64,000 nt of DNA from an uncultured Ruminococcus sp. Lineage in GTDB: Bacteria > Bacillota > Clostridia > Oscillospirales > Acutalibacteraceae. Positions 16,355-25,348 of the stretch are shown one piece after another; the stretch's first letter is position 1, and every line of letters starts with the position of its first letter. Location of the stretch: contig CACZYF010000001.1 of NCBI GenBank assembly GCA_902785355.1, forward strand, positions 62,001 through 126,000. Reading direction: 5' to 3'. The translations under genes were made by a program, and so were the position numbers. Below the pieces are notes generated by a model, which did not search any database, was not told where the DNA came from, and saw nothing but the letters and a program-made list of their open reading frames with translations.

Positions 16355-18679
16355 CTACGCGTTTTCCGTTACGCGCATAGCGACGGCGGTGATATCGTCG
16401 TCGTGGGCGTTCTCGCGGCGGCGGCGGGCTTCCTCGACGATATGCCGCGCAAGCTCCTCGGCGGAGCCGCGGTGCCACGAGTCGATCAGTTCGACGATCC
16501 AGTCGACAGAGCCGACCATCACGCCGTCGGAGACCATCACGATCCAGTCGTCGGCACTGAGGACGAGGTCGTCCGTGACGAACCGCGCCTCGTTGAGGAT
16601 CCCGAGAGGCAGAGAGGGCATGTCCTTCTGTAGGATATTGCCCGAGCGGCGAACGAAGGTCGTGCAGGCGCCCGCCTTCATCAGTTTTACCCTGCCCGTG
16701 AAGCAGTTGAAGTCGATAAGGTCGAGGGTCGCGAGGCTCTCCTCCTCGCTCTTGATCATCAGCGAGGAATTGACCACAGCGAGCGAGCAATCATAGCTCA
16801 GTCCCGCCTTGCAGAGCTTACTCATGATGCTGACCGCCATGTTGGAGTCTACAGCGGCTCTGCCGCCCGATCCCATACCGTCGGAGATCATCGCAACGGT
16901 GCTGCCCGCGCCGTTTGAAAAGTAGTTCAAGCAGTCACCGCACAGCTCGCCGTTGTCGCAGACATGCTGGGATGAGCCGATCTCGAGATCATAGAGCGGC
17001 AGCTCACACATCACCGCCCGCGCTCTGTCGCCCTCAAAGCTCAGCGAGGGCTGTTCAAAGTACCGTCCGCAGGCTTTGCCGACCTCACGGCAAAGCTGCT
17101 GTTGAGACAGCGCCGTCTTGCGCCCGACGGCGAGCTCCAGCTCCACCGTCATCCCGCCCACGGAACCCGTACGGCAGGAGCAGTCCACCACGGTCATCCC
17201 CGCGGCGGATAACGCCTCGATCACGCGCTCGGAGCAAGCGGTATCGTAGCCCTCCGCCTCGTCGAACTCGGTCGCGAGGTCATGAAGGATGTCGCTCAGC
17301 CCCGCAAACTGACCCGCGATCACACTTCGCACCTGCGTGATCCTGTGCCGCGCCGCCTCGAGCTGACGGTACTCCCGATAACTCCGCGTGATACTGCGCG
17401 CAAGCTCGCCCGACTTACAGCAGCGCTTGAGAAAACGATCCTCGATATCGCCCGCCCCGACCGCCGCGTTCTCCTTCAAGAGCTCCGTCAGGCGGTGGAA
17501 GTCATCGAGGGTCATGTCGCGCTGCTTCTCCCAGCAATAGACGCGCAGACCGCAGCCGCGGCAGGTATCCTCGGCGGCGTGCTCATAGATCCAGTCGGCG
17601 TTCGGCTCATACAGCCGCGAAAGCTTGTCCGACACCGCCGTCACGCAGGAGCTGACGTTCTCCAGAGCGCCGGCGCAGTGGTCGAGGCGCATCGTCACGT
17701 TGCGCCGTACCGCCTCCTGCGAGACCGCAGCGCTGTCGTCGGTGAAGATCGCGGAGAGAAAGTTGCCCGCATCCTTAGGGACCAGAAGGAACACGACGGA
17801 GGCGATAGCGGTCTCCAGCGCGATACTTACCACCATCCCCTGCTCAGGAGAGGCAACAGCGAACATCGTATTGCATACGAGCGCCGAGAACACGACGGCG
17901 ACCTTGCCCATCGGAGCAAGGAGTCCGCCGATCAGCCCTGTCAGCGCATATCCCGCCGCGAGAAACAGCCGCCCGTTATCCGACAGAGCAAACACCGCGC
18001 CCGTTGCCACACCCGCGATGCTCCCGCCCTTGACAGAACCGTAACGCGCGAACAGCAGTACCCCCAGCACGGCGAGCAAGCGTCCGACCGACACCGTGCC
18101 GATCAAAAGCGGCGACAGCGACAACAGAAGGATGCATCCCGTCATCGAAAGGCAGGCAAGCTCCTGCTGAGAGAAACCCGACAGCGCCCGCCGTGACTCA
18201 AACATCCGCGCCGTACGACTCATAAAGTAGGCTCCCGCGGCGGCTATCAGTGCTTCGATCACACACTCGTAAACCTCGGACAACTCCGACTGATTCGAGA
18301 AGGTCAGCGCGATCCCCGTCGCAAAGATCGGGATAAACGCCACAGCGGCAGGGTACAGACGGCTCTCGGAGACCTTCTTCAGCTCGTGGAACACCCAACG
18401 TATCGCGCCGACAGCGATCACCACCGCGATATAGCGGAAGGAGGACAGCGGAGAAGAGAAGAGGTAGCTGAGCGCGGCACCCAGCATACCCGACGGCAGA
18501 TAACGAAACGGCAATGCCGCCGTAAACGACGCGCCGAAGGGCGACAGCTCCCCCAGCGTCGCGCCGCGTGAGATCACCGCTCCCGCAATGAAGTAACTTA
18601 CATGCAGCGCCGCTTCACGCGCTACCCGCCGCACCCCGCGATCGGAGGTATCCTTATGCACGGCTTGTACAACAGACAT
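16355..18679 (-). CDS. spoIIE: Stage II sporulation protein E (PP2C-type phosphatase)
   Basis: The protein has 774 residues, near the family length (about 800). The first 330 residues contain about ten membrane segments. A central regulatory region (330-560) has a Cys-rich CRGCGLRVYCWEK motif. The C-terminal PP2C phosphatase domain (560-774) has the metal-binding blocks ISDGMGSGGRAA and MVSDGVMVGS. SpoIIE sits at the asymmetric septum, interacts with FtsZ, and dephosphorylates SpoIIAA to activate sigma-F in the forespore. The gene shows that the organism, or a recent ancestor, sporulates. Upstream on the minus strand is a TATACT box with a possible Spo0A box at the -35 position. Confidence 0.95.
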   Translation of the reverse strand: MSVVQAVHKDTSDRGVRRVAREAALHVSYFIAGAVISRGATLGELSPFGASFTAALPFRYLPSGMLGAALSYLFSSPLSSFRYIAVVIAVGAIRWVFHELKKVSESRLYPAAVAFIPIFATGIALTFSNQSELSEVYECVIEALIAAAGAYFMSRTARMFESRRALSGFSQQELACLSMTGCILLLSLSPLLIGTVSVGRLLAVLGVLLFARYGSVKGGSIAGVATGAVFALSDNGRLFLAAGYALTGLIGGLLAPMGKVAVVFSALVCNTMFAVASPEQGMVVSIALETAIASVVFLLVPKDAGNFLSAIFTDDSAAVSQEAVRRNVTMRLDHCAGALENVSSCVTAVSDKLSRLYEPNADWIYEHAAEDTCRGCGLRVYCWEKQRDMTLDDFHRLTELLKENAAVGAGDIEDRFLKRCCKSGELARSITRSYREYRQLEAARHRITQVRSVIAGQFAGLSDILHDLATEFDEAEGYDTACSERVIEALSAAGMTVVDCSCRTGSVGGMTVELELAVGRKTALSQQQLCREVGKACGRYFEQPSLSFEGDRARAVMCELPLYDLEIGSSQHVCDNGELCGDCLNYFSNGAGSTVAMISDGMGSGGRAAVDSNMAVSIMSKLCKAGLSYDCSLAVVNSSLMIKSEEESLATLDLIDFNCFTGRVKLMKAGACTTFVRRSGNILQKDMPSLPLGILNEARFVTDDLVLSADDWIVMVSDGVMVGSVDWIVELIDSWHRGSAEELARHIVEEARRRRENAHDDDITAVAMRVTENA

Positions 18680-18724
18680 AACAACATTCCTTTCGGTTCT
18701 GATATCAATAAATGATTTACTATC

Positions 18725-18757
18725 AGTATAACGAATGCAGACATGCCGTTTTGTCGC
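18725..18757 (-). promoter_or_regulatory. Possible Spo0A-dependent promoter of spoIIE
   Basis: On the minus strand TATACT (18725-18730) lies about 50 bp upstream of the start. No -35 hexamer is seen at 17 bp. Instead a partial 0A box, TTTGTCG on the plus strand (18750-18756; consensus TTTGTCRAA), covers that position, as in Spo0A-activated spoII promoters. Confidence 0.35.
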
Positions 18758-18840
18758 CGTGTGGCGGTCAATTTAGAGAATGTTTTCGCGCTTTGAGCAG
18801 AGCGCAAGGGGAATCCAGTGAAGAGAGAAGAACGGAATGT

Positions 18841-19058
18841 GAAAATGAGGAATTAGGAATCATTATAAATTAGGAATGAGGAATTAGGAATGAATGGCGG
18901 GCAAAGCCCGCACCCGATTGATAATTCATTTGATATAACAATAACGTCTGCGACCCGATATAGAGTCGCAGACGTTTCTTTATGCAGTCGTACTATCAAT
19001 CCAAAAGCCGTCAGGCTTTCCAATAATTCCTAATTCCTCATTCCTAACTCCTCACTCT
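18841..19058. repeat. 200-bp palindromic element, copy 2
   Basis: Copy 2 shares with copy 1 the degenerate inverted ends (GAGGAATTAGGAATGA and TCCTAATTCCTCATTCCTAA), the GCGGGCAAAGCCCGC hairpin, the segment TTTGATATAACAATAACG, and the GTCTGCGACCC...GTCGCAGAC hairpin with a TTTCTTT run (18944-18979). Within the two copies the middle portion is nearly identical while the terminal runs differ in length. Confidence 0.8.
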
Positions 19059-19098
19059 ACGGCGGGAGCAAGCCCCGCCCTTCACGCCCGTCATTCGC

Positions 19099-19117
19099 GG
19101 GCGACCAATGGTCGCCC
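19099..19117. repeat. Perfect GGGCGACC-AAT-GGTCGCCC palindrome
   Basis: Arms of 8 bp surround AAT, followed by CCTACG. The motif is flanked by GCGGG-rich sequence and resembles intergenic palindromes widespread in Clostridia. It lies just before the stop codon of the minus-strand oxidoreductase gene. Confidence 0.55.
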
Positions 19118-19131
19118 CTACGACTCCTCAC

Positions 19132-20571
19132 TCACCTCAGGCTCTCTACGGCGTGCTTTCCGCTGAGGGCGGCGATAGGTAATCCGCCGGGCGGCTGGAG
19201 CCACTGACCCGCCAAGCGCACATTATCGAGCCCCCTGATCTCGTTGCCCTGTTCTCGTGGGAGGTACTTCGAGGGCAGGACAAAGCTCATGAACGAGCCG
19301 ATCTGGGAGCCGACATAGCGGCGGTAGGACGCGGGCGTCCATGTATCGAGCAGAGTCAGCCTCCCGCTGAGCGCGGGATACTGATTTATCAGCAGTTCTT
19401 CGATGATCGCCGCAGTATCGTTCTTGAACGACGTATATTTCTCGCGATCCTTCGCGCGGGCTCGGATCAGGGCGCGGGAGGTCTTTTCGCCGCAATATAC
19501 CATCACCTGAACAAGACTCTTGCCCTCGGGCGCATAGCCCTTTTCATGGGAATCGTTGCGAATCAGCAGATACCTCGCGTGCATCTTCTTCTGATATATC
19601 TGAGGGATATAGAGGGTAACATCGCCGCTGAAAGGCAGTTCTTCAAGCTCTACGCCGAACGCGCAGTGATAGGCGGAGAACCGTCTGAGCTTACGGTATC
19701 TCTCACGCAGCATTTGAGGCATCTTGACGTCCGTCAAGGCGCCGAAGATCCGCGCGGGGTCGATCGTGAGGATGAAGCTGTCGGCAAAGAGGATATCGCC
19801 GTCCGCGCAGGTGACAGATACAGCCCTGCGGCGCTCTGTATTCAGTCGGACGGCCTTCTTACCCGTCAGCAGGGTGCCGCCGAGGGAGGTGAAGCGCTCG
19901 ATCAACCGCTGCGCCATTTGTTCCGACCCGCCGCTGGGCAGATCGGCGCTGGCGCCGCAGTAGTTCGCGATCACATAGAGCAGTCCCAGCACGCCGAAAT
20001 TCTCAGGCAGGAACGACATGAAGAAATGACGCAGGGTCGGGTGCCTGAAGCGACGGCTCAACTCGCCTAGCGACAGGCGGTAATACTTAATCAGGTTCGG
20101 GACGGAGGACACAAGCCGCCTGAGCGGGATCTCCTCGTCGTGATCCTTACCCGCGATCCCCAAAACGCCTTGGAGTACCTTGACCGCCTTGATGAAGGCT
20201 GTGATCTCCTTGCCGTCATCGGGAGAGAGCGCGAGCATAGAGGCGTACAGCGCGTCGATATCTCGGTCGAGCGCCATCCGATCCTTGCCGTTGACAAAGG
20301 TGTACAGCGCCGAACGGCGGTAGATCTCGCCGTCAGCACCCGTCAGCACGCCGAGGTCGCGCCACAGCTCATACAGGTCGGTATGCGGGTTGGTACCGGT
20401 CAGCCAGTGGATGCAGTTGTCGATATGGTAGCCGCCGCGCTCCCACGCGGTCAGGCAGCCTCCTGCGATCGCATGCTGTTCACAGACGGTTGCATGAAAT
20501 CCGCTCAGCTGGGCAAAGATACCCGCCGAGAGTCCCGCAACGCCGCCGCCGATGATCAATACTTCTTTCAT
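19132..20571 (-). CDS. CrtI/phytoene desaturase-like FAD-dependent oxidoreductase
   Basis: The 479-residue protein begins with the Rossmann motif VLIIGGGVAGLSAGIFA (residues 4-20) and the conserved GGCLTAWERGGYHID that follows it in phytoene desaturase relatives. A C-terminal FAD contact, GNEIRGLDNVRLAGQWLQPPGGLP, closes the fold. The family includes carotenoid desaturases, all-trans-retinol saturases and many uncharacterised bacterial amine or lipid oxidoreductases. No carotenoid genes are nearby, so the substrate is unknown. It is separated from the arginine cluster by a terminator and lies 3' of a palindromic repeat. The start has a modest GAGG-like site. Confidence 0.82.
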   Translation of the reverse strand: MKEVLIIGGGVAGLSAGIFAQLSGFHATVCEQHAIAGGCLTAWERGGYHIDNCIHWLTGTNPHTDLYELWRDLGVLTGADGEIYRRSALYTFVNGKDRMALDRDIDALYASMLALSPDDGKEITAFIKAVKVLQGVLGIAGKDHDEEIPLRRLVSSVPNLIKYYRLSLGELSRRFRHPTLRHFFMSFLPENFGVLGLLYVIANYCGASADLPSGGSEQMAQRLIERFTSLGGTLLTGKKAVRLNTERRRAVSVTCADGDILFADSFILTIDPARIFGALTDVKMPQMLRERYRKLRRFSAYHCAFGVELEELPFSGDVTLYIPQIYQKKMHARYLLIRNDSHEKGYAPEGKSLVQVMVYCGEKTSRALIRARAKDREKYTSFKNDTAAIIEELLINQYPALSGRLTLLDTWTPASYRRYVGSQIGSFMSFVLPSKYLPREQGNEIRGLDNVRLAGQWLQPPGGLPIAALSGKHAVESLR

Positions 20572-20671
20572 AAGCGCCTCCGTGATGTGTTTCTGCCTTT
20601 CATGATACCTTTATCCCGCGGTTTTGTCAATCTTACAATTGTATCGATTGAGGTAGCTGCGATTTCCTAAA

Positions 20672-20708
20672 AGGAAAAAACGCAGGCTTGCGCTTGACAA
20701 GCCTGCGT
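20672..20708 (-). terminator. Terminator of the arginine cluster
   Basis: ACGCAGGCTTG pairs with CAAGCCTGCGT (20680-20690 with 20698-20708). On the minus strand TTTTTTCCTTTT follows. It lies 10 bp beyond argF. Confidence 0.9.
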
Positions 20709-20717
20709 ATCTTACAA

Positions 20718-21704
20718 TTATGCCTGCGTTGCGGCGATGACCGCCTTGATGGTGTGCATGCGGTTCTCAGCCTCGTCAAAGACGATGGACCGATCACTCT
20801 CAAAGACCTCGTCGGTGACCTCCATACAGTCGATACCGAAGCGTTCATGGATCTGCTTACCGATCGTGGTATTCAGATCATGGAAAGCGGGCAGACAGTG
20901 CATGAAGCGGCACTGCGCGCCGGCGTTATCCATCAGCGCCTTGTTCACCTGATAGGGGCTGAGGTCGCGGATGCGCTCCTCCCAGACTTCATCCGGCTCT
21001 CCCATGCTGACCCATACGTCGGTGTAGATCACGTCGGCGCCCTTGGTGGCAACCATGGGATCCTCGATGAACTCAAGGGTCGCACCGGTCTCTTCGGCGA
21101 CAGCCTGACACTGCGCGACGAGCTGAGGATCGGGGAAATACTTTTTCGGCGCGCAGGCGACAAAGTGCATCCCCATCTTGGCACAGCCGACCATCAGGGA
21201 GTTGCCCATGTTATAGCGCGCGTCGCCCATATAAACGAGCTTCTTACCCTCTAAGGAGCCGAAATGCTCGCGGATAGTGAGAAAATCGGCGAGGATCTGG
21301 GTCGGGTGGAACTCGTTGGTCAAGCCGTTATACACGGGAACGCCCGCGTACTTCGCGAGCTCCTCTACGATCTGCTGACCGTAGCCGCGGTACTCGATAC
21401 CGTCGTACATGCGTCCGAGCACACGCGCGGTATCGGCGATACTCTCCTTCTTACCGATCTGGGAGCCGGAGGGGTCGAGGTAGGTCGGATGCATACCGAG
21501 ATCGGCAGCGGCGACCTCGAACGCACAGCGGGTGCGGGTAGAGGTCTTTTCAAAGATCAGCGCAATACTTTTGCCCTCGCACATACGGTGCGGGATACCC
21601 GCCTTCTTCTTCGCCTTCAAATCGGCGGCGAGGTCGAGCAGACCCGCGATCTCGTCGGGGGTAAAGTCCAGCAGCTTTAAGAAATGCTTGTTTTTCAGGT
21701 TCAT
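20718..21704 (-). CDS. argF: Ornithine carbamoyltransferase
   Basis: The 328-residue protein carries the carbamoyl-phosphate site STRTR (55-59), the second site HPTQ, and the ornithine-binding HCLPA segment near residue 270. It joins ornithine and carbamoyl phosphate to form citrulline, the step before ArgG. The catabolic and anabolic forms are hard to tell apart by sequence, but its place as the last gene of a complete biosynthetic cluster makes the anabolic role likely. GGTGGTGA upstream of the ATG serves as ribosome site. The 140-bp gap before it contains a run of CTTAAAG-type repeats. Confidence 0.96.
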   Translation of the reverse strand: MNLKNKHFLKLLDFTPDEIAGLLDLAADLKAKKKAGIPHRMCEGKSIALIFEKTSTRTRCAFEVAAADLGMHPTYLDPSGSQIGKKESIADTARVLGRMYDGIEYRGYGQQIVEELAKYAGVPVYNGLTNEFHPTQILADFLTIREHFGSLEGKKLVYMGDARYNMGNSLMVGCAKMGMHFVACAPKKYFPDPQLVAQCQAVAEETGATLEFIEDPMVATKGADVIYTDVWVSMGEPDEVWEERIRDLSPYQVNKALMDNAGAQCRFMHCLPAFHDLNTTIGKQIHERFGIDCMEVTDEVFESDRSIVFDEAENRMHTIKAVIAATQA

Positions 21705-21721
21705 ACTATCACCACCAAATT

Positions 21722-21800
21722 ATTGTAGCTTAAAGCTTAAAGCTCAAAACTTAAAGCTCAAAACTTAATGCTTAAAACCCAAAGCTTAAAGTTAGAAATA
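21722..21800. repeat. Degenerate tandem repeat of CTTAAAG/CTCAAAA units
   Basis: About ten units of 7-8 bp (CTTAAAG, CTCAAAA, CTTAATG, CCCAAAG) follow each other between argD and argF. It is AT-rich and non-coding. It resembles the degenerate tandem ends of the palindromic elements near spoIIE, but no inverted partner is seen. Confidence 0.65.
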
Positions 21801-21846
21801 ATAAAACAATGTGTATATAAAGCTTTCATCATCAGCGCTTTCGGCT

Positions 21847-23001
21847 TTATCCCAGCGCTGCGATGATCACATCGACCGCCTTCTCGAGCAGATCCATGGG
21901 GATATTCAGCGGGGGGAGCAAACGCAGCTTCTCCTTAGCGGAAAGGCAGAGAACACCGTTCTCCATACAGGCGGCAAGCACCTCGGAGACCGGCTTTTTC
22001 GGCACGATACCGATCATCAGACCCAGTCCGCTGACAGGATATCCCGCCTGCTCGACCCTCTCCTTGATATACCTGCCCTTAGCGGCAACATCAGCCAAGA
22101 ACGCCTCGTCCATACGGTTCATAACCGAAATCGCGGCGGCGGCACATACGGGATTGCCGCCGAAGGTGGAGCCGTGGTCGCCGTAGCCGAGCACGCCGCT
22201 GACGCGCTCGCTCATCAGGGTCGCGCCCATCGGCAGACCGCCCGCCAACCCCTTCGCGGTCGATACGACGTCGGGCTGAACGCCGAAGTGCATATAGGAA
22301 TAGAGCTTGCCGGTACGTCCGTTGCCGGTCTGCACCTCGTCCACCATAAAGACGAGATCGTTCTCGCGGCAGAGTCGCTCGCAAGCCTGCACAAATTCCT
22401 TATCAAGGGCGTTCACGCCGCCCTCGCCCTGTACGGTCTCGATCAGGATACCGGCGACCTTGTTATCGGCGACGAGCCGCTCGAGTCCCTCGATATCGTT
22501 CGCGTCAGCGTACAGGAAGCCCTCGGTGAGAGGGGTGAACTTCGTATGGAAGTTCTCCTGTCCGGTCGCGGCGAGGGTCGTCAGTGTTCTGCCGTGGAAG
22601 CTCTTGTTGAGCGTGATGATGTTGTAATAATCGGCGCCCTTATGCGCGGCGGCATAAGCACGCGCAACCTTCACGGCGCACTCGTTCGCCTCGGCGCCGG
22701 AATTGCAGAAGAACACCTTATCCATCCCGGTGCGGGTGCAGAGAATCTCCGCCAGCTCGGCACAGGGGGAAGCGTAATAGAGGTTGGAGGTGTGCTGGAG
22801 AAGCTTCGCCTGGTTCGCGACAGCCTCCGCCCACACGGGATCGGCATAGCCGAAGGAATTGACGCCGATACCGGAGGTCATGTCAATATAGGTCTTGCCG
22901 TTATCGTCATAGCAGATCGAGCCCTCACCGGCGGCGATCGCGATATCAAAGCGTTTATAGGTATGCGCTACATAGCGCTCATCAGTCTGTTTAATGCTCA
23001 T
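21847..23001 (-). CDS. argD: Acetylornithine aminotransferase
   Basis: The 384-residue class III PLP aminotransferase has the cofactor segments FCNSGAEANECAVK, MVDEVQTGNGRTG and the Schiff-base lysine in VSTAKGLAGGLPMGA. It converts N-acetylglutamate semialdehyde to N-acetylornithine using glutamate. ArgJ, also in this cluster, then recycles the acetyl group. AAAGGAG lies before the ATG. It follows argB by about 60 bp, consistent with one operon. Confidence 0.96.
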   Translation of the reverse strand: MSIKQTDERYVAHTYKRFDIAIAAGEGSICYDDNGKTYIDMTSGIGVNSFGYADPVWAEAVANQAKLLQHTSNLYYASPCAELAEILCTRTGMDKVFFCNSGAEANECAVKVARAYAAAHKGADYYNIITLNKSFHGRTLTTLAATGQENFHTKFTPLTEGFLYADANDIEGLERLVADNKVAGILIETVQGEGGVNALDKEFVQACERLCRENDLVFMVDEVQTGNGRTGKLYSYMHFGVQPDVVSTAKGLAGGLPMGATLMSERVSGVLGYGDHGSTFGGNPVCAAAAISVMNRMDEAFLADVAAKGRYIKERVEQAGYPVSGLGLMIGIVPKKPVSEVLAACMENGVLCLSAKEKLRLLPPLNIPMDLLEKAVDVIIAALG

Positions 23002-23059
23002 TGTTTCTCCTTTAAAGCCGAAGGCAATTTATGATGAAAACGGTCTTTTCCTCGGCGCG

Positions 23060-23929
23060 TTATTTCTCGTCCGCCAGAACCATCGTACCGGCGCCTTCGT
23101 CGGTCATCAGCTCCATAAGGATGGAGTGCGGCACTCTGCCGTCCATGATGATGACCTTCTGGACGCCGCGGTAGATCGCCTCGATACAGCAGCCGACCTT
23201 GGGGATCATGCCGCCGGAGATGATGCCGTCACGATAGAGGGTCTGCGCCTGAGATACCGTGATCTGGGGGATCAGGCTCGAGGGGTCGTCCTTATCCTTG
23301 AGGATGCCCGCGATATCGGTCATCATAATCAGGCGTTCGGCGTTGATCGCGCCCGCGATATAGGCGGCGGCGGTATCGCCGTTGATGTTATAGGCGTTGC
23401 CGTCCTTGTCACAGCCGATGGTGGACACGACGGGGATATAGCCCTTCTCAAGCAGATCCATGATCGGCTCGGGACGGATCTTCGTAACGTTGCCGACGAA
23501 GCCGAGGCGCTCATCCTTCATCTCCGCCTCGATCAGTCTGCCGTCCATGCCGGAGATGCCCATCGCTCTGCCGCCCTTGGACTCGATCAGGTTAACGAGG
23601 GTCTTGTTGACCTTGCCGGAGAGCACCATCTGGACGATCTCGATGGTCTCCTTATCGGTCACGCGCAAGCCGTCTACAAACTCGGGCTTCTTACCGACGC
23701 GCCGCATGATATCGTTGATCTCGGGACCGCCGCCGTGGACCAGCACGACCTTGATACCGATCAGCCATAACAGAACGATATCCTGCATGACCTGCTGCTT
23801 TAACTCTTCATTGATCATGGCGTTGCCGCCGTACTTGACGACGACGATCTTGCCGGTGTATTTCTTAATATACGGGAGAGCGGCGCACAGTACCTCCGCC
23901 CTCTCCGCATTCGAAAAATCGTTGCTCAT
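23060..23929 (-). CDS. argB: Acetylglutamate kinase
   Basis: The 289-residue amino-acid kinase has VVKYGGNAM near residue 27, LVHGGGPEIN for substrate binding, and the ATP-site segment INGDTAAAYIA. It phosphorylates N-acetylglutamate, usually the committed and arginine-inhibited step in cyclic pathways. The N-terminal helix (NDFSNAERAEVLCAALPYIKKY) is of the type involved in hexamer formation and arginine feedback. The ATG at 23929 has GAGG upstream; two earlier in-frame ATGs lack a good site. Confidence 0.95.
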   Translation of the reverse strand: MSNDFSNAERAEVLCAALPYIKKYTGKIVVVKYGGNAMINEELKQQVMQDIVLLWLIGIKVVLVHGGGPEINDIMRRVGKKPEFVDGLRVTDKETIEIVQMVLSGKVNKTLVNLIESKGGRAMGISGMDGRLIEAEMKDERLGFVGNVTKIRPEPIMDLLEKGYIPVVSTIGCDKDGNAYNINGDTAAAYIAGAINAERLIMMTDIAGILKDKDDPSSLIPQITVSQAQTLYRDGIISGGMIPKVGCCIEAIYRGVQKVIIMDGRVPHSILMELMTDEGAGTMVLADEK

Positions 23930-23980
23930 AATTACCTCTGTTTTCATGCACAAAGTACAAATCACGGCGAAGCCGATTCA

Positions 23981-25201
23981 TTAAGTCCTATAATCTCCGT
24001 TGATCTTGACATAATCGTATGTTAAATCACAGCCCCAGGCGGTGGAGGAGAAATCGCCGTCGTTCAGGGCGACGAGGATCTCGATCTCCTTCTCGAGCAG
24101 GATCTCCTTCGCCTTTTCTTCGCTGAACGCGACGCCCGCGCCGTCCTTGCAGACGAGGATCTCGCCCTTCTCGCTCTTAAAGCTGACGTCGATCTTATTC
24201 ACGTCGACGGGAGCGCCCGAGTAACCGATCGCGCAGAGCACACGGCCCCAGTTCGCGTCGGCGCCGAACATTGCCGCTTTGAGCAGGCTCGAGCAGATAA
24301 CGGACTTCGCGACGGTCTTGGCGATATCGAGGGAAGCCGCGCCGCTGACCTGACATTCGAGCAGTTTGGTCGCGCCCTCGCCGTCGCCGGCGATCATGCG
24401 GCACAGCGCTACGGTCACGGTGTTGAGCGCCTGCATAAAGGCGGTGAAATCCTCACCCTCAGCGGTGATCTCGTCGTTGCCCGCCATACCGTTCGCGAGC
24501 ACGGTCACCATGTCGTTGGTGGAGGTGTCGCCGTCAATAGAGATCATATTGAATGTATTTTGGATATCGCCCGAAAGCGCCTTCTGCAGCATTTCGGGAG
24601 CGATCGCAACGTCGGTGGTGATGAATACCAGCATAGTCGCCATGTTCGGATGGATCATGCCGCTGCCCTTGGCGATACCGCCGATACGGCAGGTCTTGCC
24701 GCCGCAGGTGAACTCGACCGCGACCTCCTTGGGGATCGTGTCGGTCGTCATGATACCGAGAGCCGCCTCGTGACCGCCCTCAACGCTCAGTCCCGCGACC
24801 AGCTCATCCATTCCGGCCTTGATGGGTTCAAGGCTCAGGGGCTGGCCGATGACGCCGGTAGACGCCACAACGACGTCGGCAGAATCGATATCCAGCGCGC
24901 TTGATACCAGCGCCGCCATACCCTCGGCGATCTCAATACCGTCGGCGTTGCAGGTATTGGCGTTGCCGGAGTTGCAGATCACCGCCTGCGCCTTACCGTC
25001 GGCGATATGCGCCTTGGTAACGGTCAGGGGAGCGCCCTTGACGAGGTTGGTGGTGTAGACCGCCGCCGCGGAGGCGGGGATCTCGCTGACGATCAGCGAG
25101 AGGTCGTTCTTCGATGTATTTCTGCGGATGCCGCAATGTACGCCCGAGGCGATAAAGCCCTGAGCCGCGGTCACGCCGCCGTCAATCATTTTCATATTCA
25201 T
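23981..25201 (-). CDS. argJ: Bifunctional glutamate N-acetyltransferase / ornithine acetyltransferase
   Basis: The 406-residue precursor cleaves itself before Thr189 in the segment HPNMATMLVFITTD, giving alpha and beta chains and freeing the nucleophilic Thr. ArgJ transfers acetyl from N-acetylornithine to glutamate, so the pathway is cyclic. Many Firmicute enzymes also make N-acetylglutamate from acetyl-CoA, and since no argA is seen here that bifunctional activity is likely. The ATG at 25201 has AAGGAAGG directly upstream; a second ATG two codons later is also possible. Confidence 0.95.
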   Translation of the reverse strand: MNMKMIDGGVTAAQGFIASGVHCGIRRNTSKNDLSLIVSEIPASAAAVYTTNLVKGAPLTVTKAHIADGKAQAVICNSGNANTCNADGIEIAEGMAALVSSALDIDSADVVVASTGVIGQPLSLEPIKAGMDELVAGLSVEGGHEAALGIMTTDTIPKEVAVEFTCGGKTCRIGGIAKGSGMIHPNMATMLVFITTDVAIAPEMLQKALSGDIQNTFNMISIDGDTSTNDMVTVLANGMAGNDEITAEGEDFTAFMQALNTVTVALCRMIAGDGEGATKLLECQVSGAASLDIAKTVAKSVICSSLLKAAMFGADANWGRVLCAIGYSGAPVDVNKIDVSFKSEKGEILVCKDGAGVAFSEEKAKEILLEKEIEILVALNDGDFSSTAWGCDLTYDYVKINGDYRT

Positions 25202-25221
25202 ATACCTTCCTTTATCATTGT

Positions 25222-25345
25222 CATTCCGAGGAACAGGCAATATACCTGCGACGTGGGAATCCCCCTGTCGGAAATGACGGTTGCAGTGAAAAGCGCTTTG
25301 CTCCTCTTTGTGGGATTGCCACGCCCCGAAGGGGCTCGCAATGAC
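25222..25345. repeat. Two families of dispersed palindromic repeats in the argC-argJ gap
   Basis: A first unit runs from GTCATTCCGAGGAACAGG to CGGAAATGACGG (about 25216-25276) with an inverted GTCATTTCC relation between its ends. The second (25310-25345) is copy C of the GAGATYGCC family: GGGATTGCCACG, inner CCCCGAAGGGG, CTCGCAATGAC. Both lie inside the arginine transcript. Confidence 0.65.
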
Positions 25346-25348
25346 GCT

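Noticed and set aside
21722..21800. CRISPR array
   Set aside because: Units are 7-8 bp, degenerate and without spacers; no cas genes are in the window.
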